From a virus, in the IMG/VR virus record IMGVR_UViG_3300031578_000060, positions 1-49,407 of that record: DNA of 49,407 bases; one strand, written 5' to 3'. Under the pieces are notes generated by a model. The model had not been told where the DNA came from. It did not search any database and saw nothing but the letters and a program-made list of their open reading frames with translations. Below are positions 48,339 to 49,407 of the stretch, in pieces; within the stretch, counting starts at the first letter, position 1, and each line of letters begins with the position of its first letter. A program made the translations under genes and the position numbers.

Positions 48339-48885
48339 GCCGGCGCGCCTGCTGGCGATCCAGTACCCCACCCTGCCGCCTTCGGCCAACCACATCTACT
48401 ACAACCGGCCCGGGGGCGGACGCGGCAAGACCGCCGAAGCCCAGGCCTGGGAGAACCGGTTCATCGCCGCGGTGAGCCAGCATCATCTCTTCACCATCCG
48501 GTCGATCCAGGACCACGCAGACCTCGGAGCCGTGTTCGGCTTCGACATCACGCTGCTGATGACACCCAAGGAGCTCCTCAACCAGGGGTGGCTCTCTCGG
48601 TACAAGAAGGACACCTGGATTGGGAAGATCGGAACCCCCGCTCGGCGCCTGAAGCTGGCGGGGCAAAGGAAGGCAGAAACTCGATACAAGAAGATCGATG
48701 TTACCAACCGATTCAAACTCGTAGAGGACGCCATGGCAGCAGCACTCGGCATCGATGACTCCAACACCTTCGTCGTCGGTGGGAAGAAGATGGTCTTCTC
48801 CGACCAGCCGGGTGTGTTCGTCACTGTCTCGATAGACGACCCGCGCGCCTTCGGCGTCCCCGAGGGATTCCTGGGGCCACCATGA
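48280..48885 (+). CDS. RusA-like Holliday-junction resolvase
   Basis: The frame starts at GTG 48280; an ATG at 48301 would remove seven residues, and the true start is uncertain. The N-terminal PPSANHIYY motif is that of RusA (PPSxNxxY). The catalytic core is KKIDVTNRFKLVEDAMAA (Asp140, Asn143, Lys146, Asp150) followed by GIDDSNTFV, as in the RusA Asp-Asn-Lys-Asp pattern. It cleaves four-way junctions from recombination or replication forks before packaging. The length, 201 residues, is longer than RusA (about 120) because of an extended N-terminus and middle insertion. Confidence 0.85.
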   Translation: MVVSSAPMAPWVVVSAPWIEPARLLAIQYPTLPPSANHIYYNRPGGGRGKTAEAQAWENRFIAAVSQHHLFTIRSIQDHADLGAVFGFDITLLMTPKELLNQGWLSRYKKDTWIGKIGTPARRLKLAGQRKAETRYKKIDVTNRFKLVEDAMAAALGIDDSNTFVVGGKKMVFSDQPGVFVTVSIDDPRAFGVPEGFLGPP

Positions 48886-49241
48886 CCATGGTCAAGTGTC
48901 CAGAGCGGCCGCACGAGTGTCGCATCAGCCGACTGTTCTGCCTGCTGATGCCATACGACTGGTGCATGCGCTGTGACAACCGCAACTTCCAGGTGGTCTT
49001 CCCACAGCTGCAGAACTCCATTCGATGTCCCGTCACGGAGCTGGCGCTGCAAGCATCGACCAGTCCTGTGATATACGAGTTGCGAAGCACACACCCTACA
49101 CTGGCCAAGGACGTCTCCGTGGCGCTCACCGGTGACCTTGCTGGGATGAAGGTGGAGCGGCAGATCTGTCGAGTGACGCGGCCGTTCTACACGTGCATCT
49201 CCTGCAGAGGAAGGGAGGGCTATGACCCACTCAAGCGATGA
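48882..49241 (+). CDS. Cys-rich unknown protein, 119 aa
   Basis: ATG 48882 overlaps the RusA stop (ATGA). Cysteines at about residues 6, 13, 20, 28, 31, 49, 95, 104 and 107 include a CMRC and a CISC knuckle, so it probably binds zinc. The rest is mixed alpha/beta with no recognised fold. It is encoded at the far end of the replication operon. Confidence 0.73.
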   Translation: MTMVKCPERPHECRISRLFCLLMPYDWCMRCDNRNFQVVFPQLQNSIRCPVTELALQASTSPVIYELRSTHPTLAKDVSVALTGDLAGMKVERQICRVTRPFYTCISCRGREGYDPLKR

Positions 49242-49407
49242 CATCCTCGAGGATTGCAACATCACGGAGCTCCTGTACCTGGCGGAGGCACAGGGCCTCG
49301 GGCTCCTGAGTTCAGCGCGGTCGCGCCGGCGCCTACAGAGCATCGTCCGCGGAGAGGTGGAGCCGAAGCCTGACGACATGTGCCCCTCCATCCCGAGGCG
49401 ACAGCAG
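49223..49407 (+). CDS. Partial gene running off the right edge
   Basis: ATG 49223 follows GAAGGGAGGG, and the frame stays open for 61 codons to the window end. It overlaps the previous gene by 19 bases. The visible part has an acidic, helical start (SSDDILEDCNITELLYLAEAQ), then a basic segment. Too little is visible to assign a function. Confidence 0.68.

Noticed and set aside
1-49407. tRNA genes, rRNA, integrase or attachment sites
   Set aside because: None was recognised by reading for cloverleaf-type arms, conserved rRNA segments or integrase motifs. A tRNAscan-SE run would be the decisive check.

Overview
This is one contiguous stretch of a large, high-GC, tailed double-stranded DNA bacteriophage genome. 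The evidence is a large terminase, a portal, a prohead protease, a baseplate spike and a phage replication/recombination module, with almost no non-coding DNA. No gap between genes exceeds about 150 bases. I saw no integrase, rRNA, tRNA, CRISPR array or insertion sequence. The host cannot be read from the sequence. Because the phage carries its own multisubunit-type RNA polymerase core, it probably depends less on host transcription than most phages.

Layout. Minus-strand blocks hold packaging, virion and virion-associated genes. 1-3297: prohead protease (running off the left edge) and three unknown genes, behind a good sigma70-like promoter. 4705-6489: large terminase. 8910-9845: a kinase-fold protein. 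10114-26644: a ten-gene run that begins with a 2042-residue fused beta/beta-prime RNA polymerase, continues through a baseplate spike, and ends with large multidomain proteins (GNAT, SWIM zinc finger, inorganic-pyrophosphatase-like, ADP-ribosyltransferase-like). 27859-32766: portal and three putative structural proteins.

Plus-strand islands sit between these blocks. 3403-4654: a helix-turn-helix protein and a membrane protein. 6580-8895: ParB-like protein, RNase HII and two tandem paralogues. 9952-10098: a small protein. 26728-27802: an acidic peptide, a membrane peptide and three small Cys-rich proteins. From 32908 to the right edge runs a long, tightly overlapped early-type operon: XRE regulator, SF2 helicase, uracil-DNA glycosylase, DnaB-like helicase, DnaG-like primase, a multi-zinc protein, family A DNA polymerase, HU-like protein, PD-(D/E)XK nucleases, RecA-like recombinase, a Cas4-like nuclease and a RusA-like resolvase.

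Two things stand out. First, the single-chain RNA polymerase keeps nearly all bacterial catalytic motifs but lacks the beta-prime zinc-binding region, and it heads the operon that also encodes the baseplate spike. Second, a two-part sequence, GCAA-N19-(C/G)ATAAG, occurs five times with exactly the same spacing. All five copies are on the plus strand just upstream of small plus-strand genes, whereas the minus-strand operons have host-like TTGACA/TATAAT-type promoters. This looks like a phage-specific promoter class, and the phage polymerase is one candidate reader. Other points are a set of probable injected effectors (kinase fold, ADP-ribosyltransferase, pyrophosphatase, acetyltransferase) and a K-(T/V)-A motif that recurs in virion-block proteins and could be the maturation protease site.
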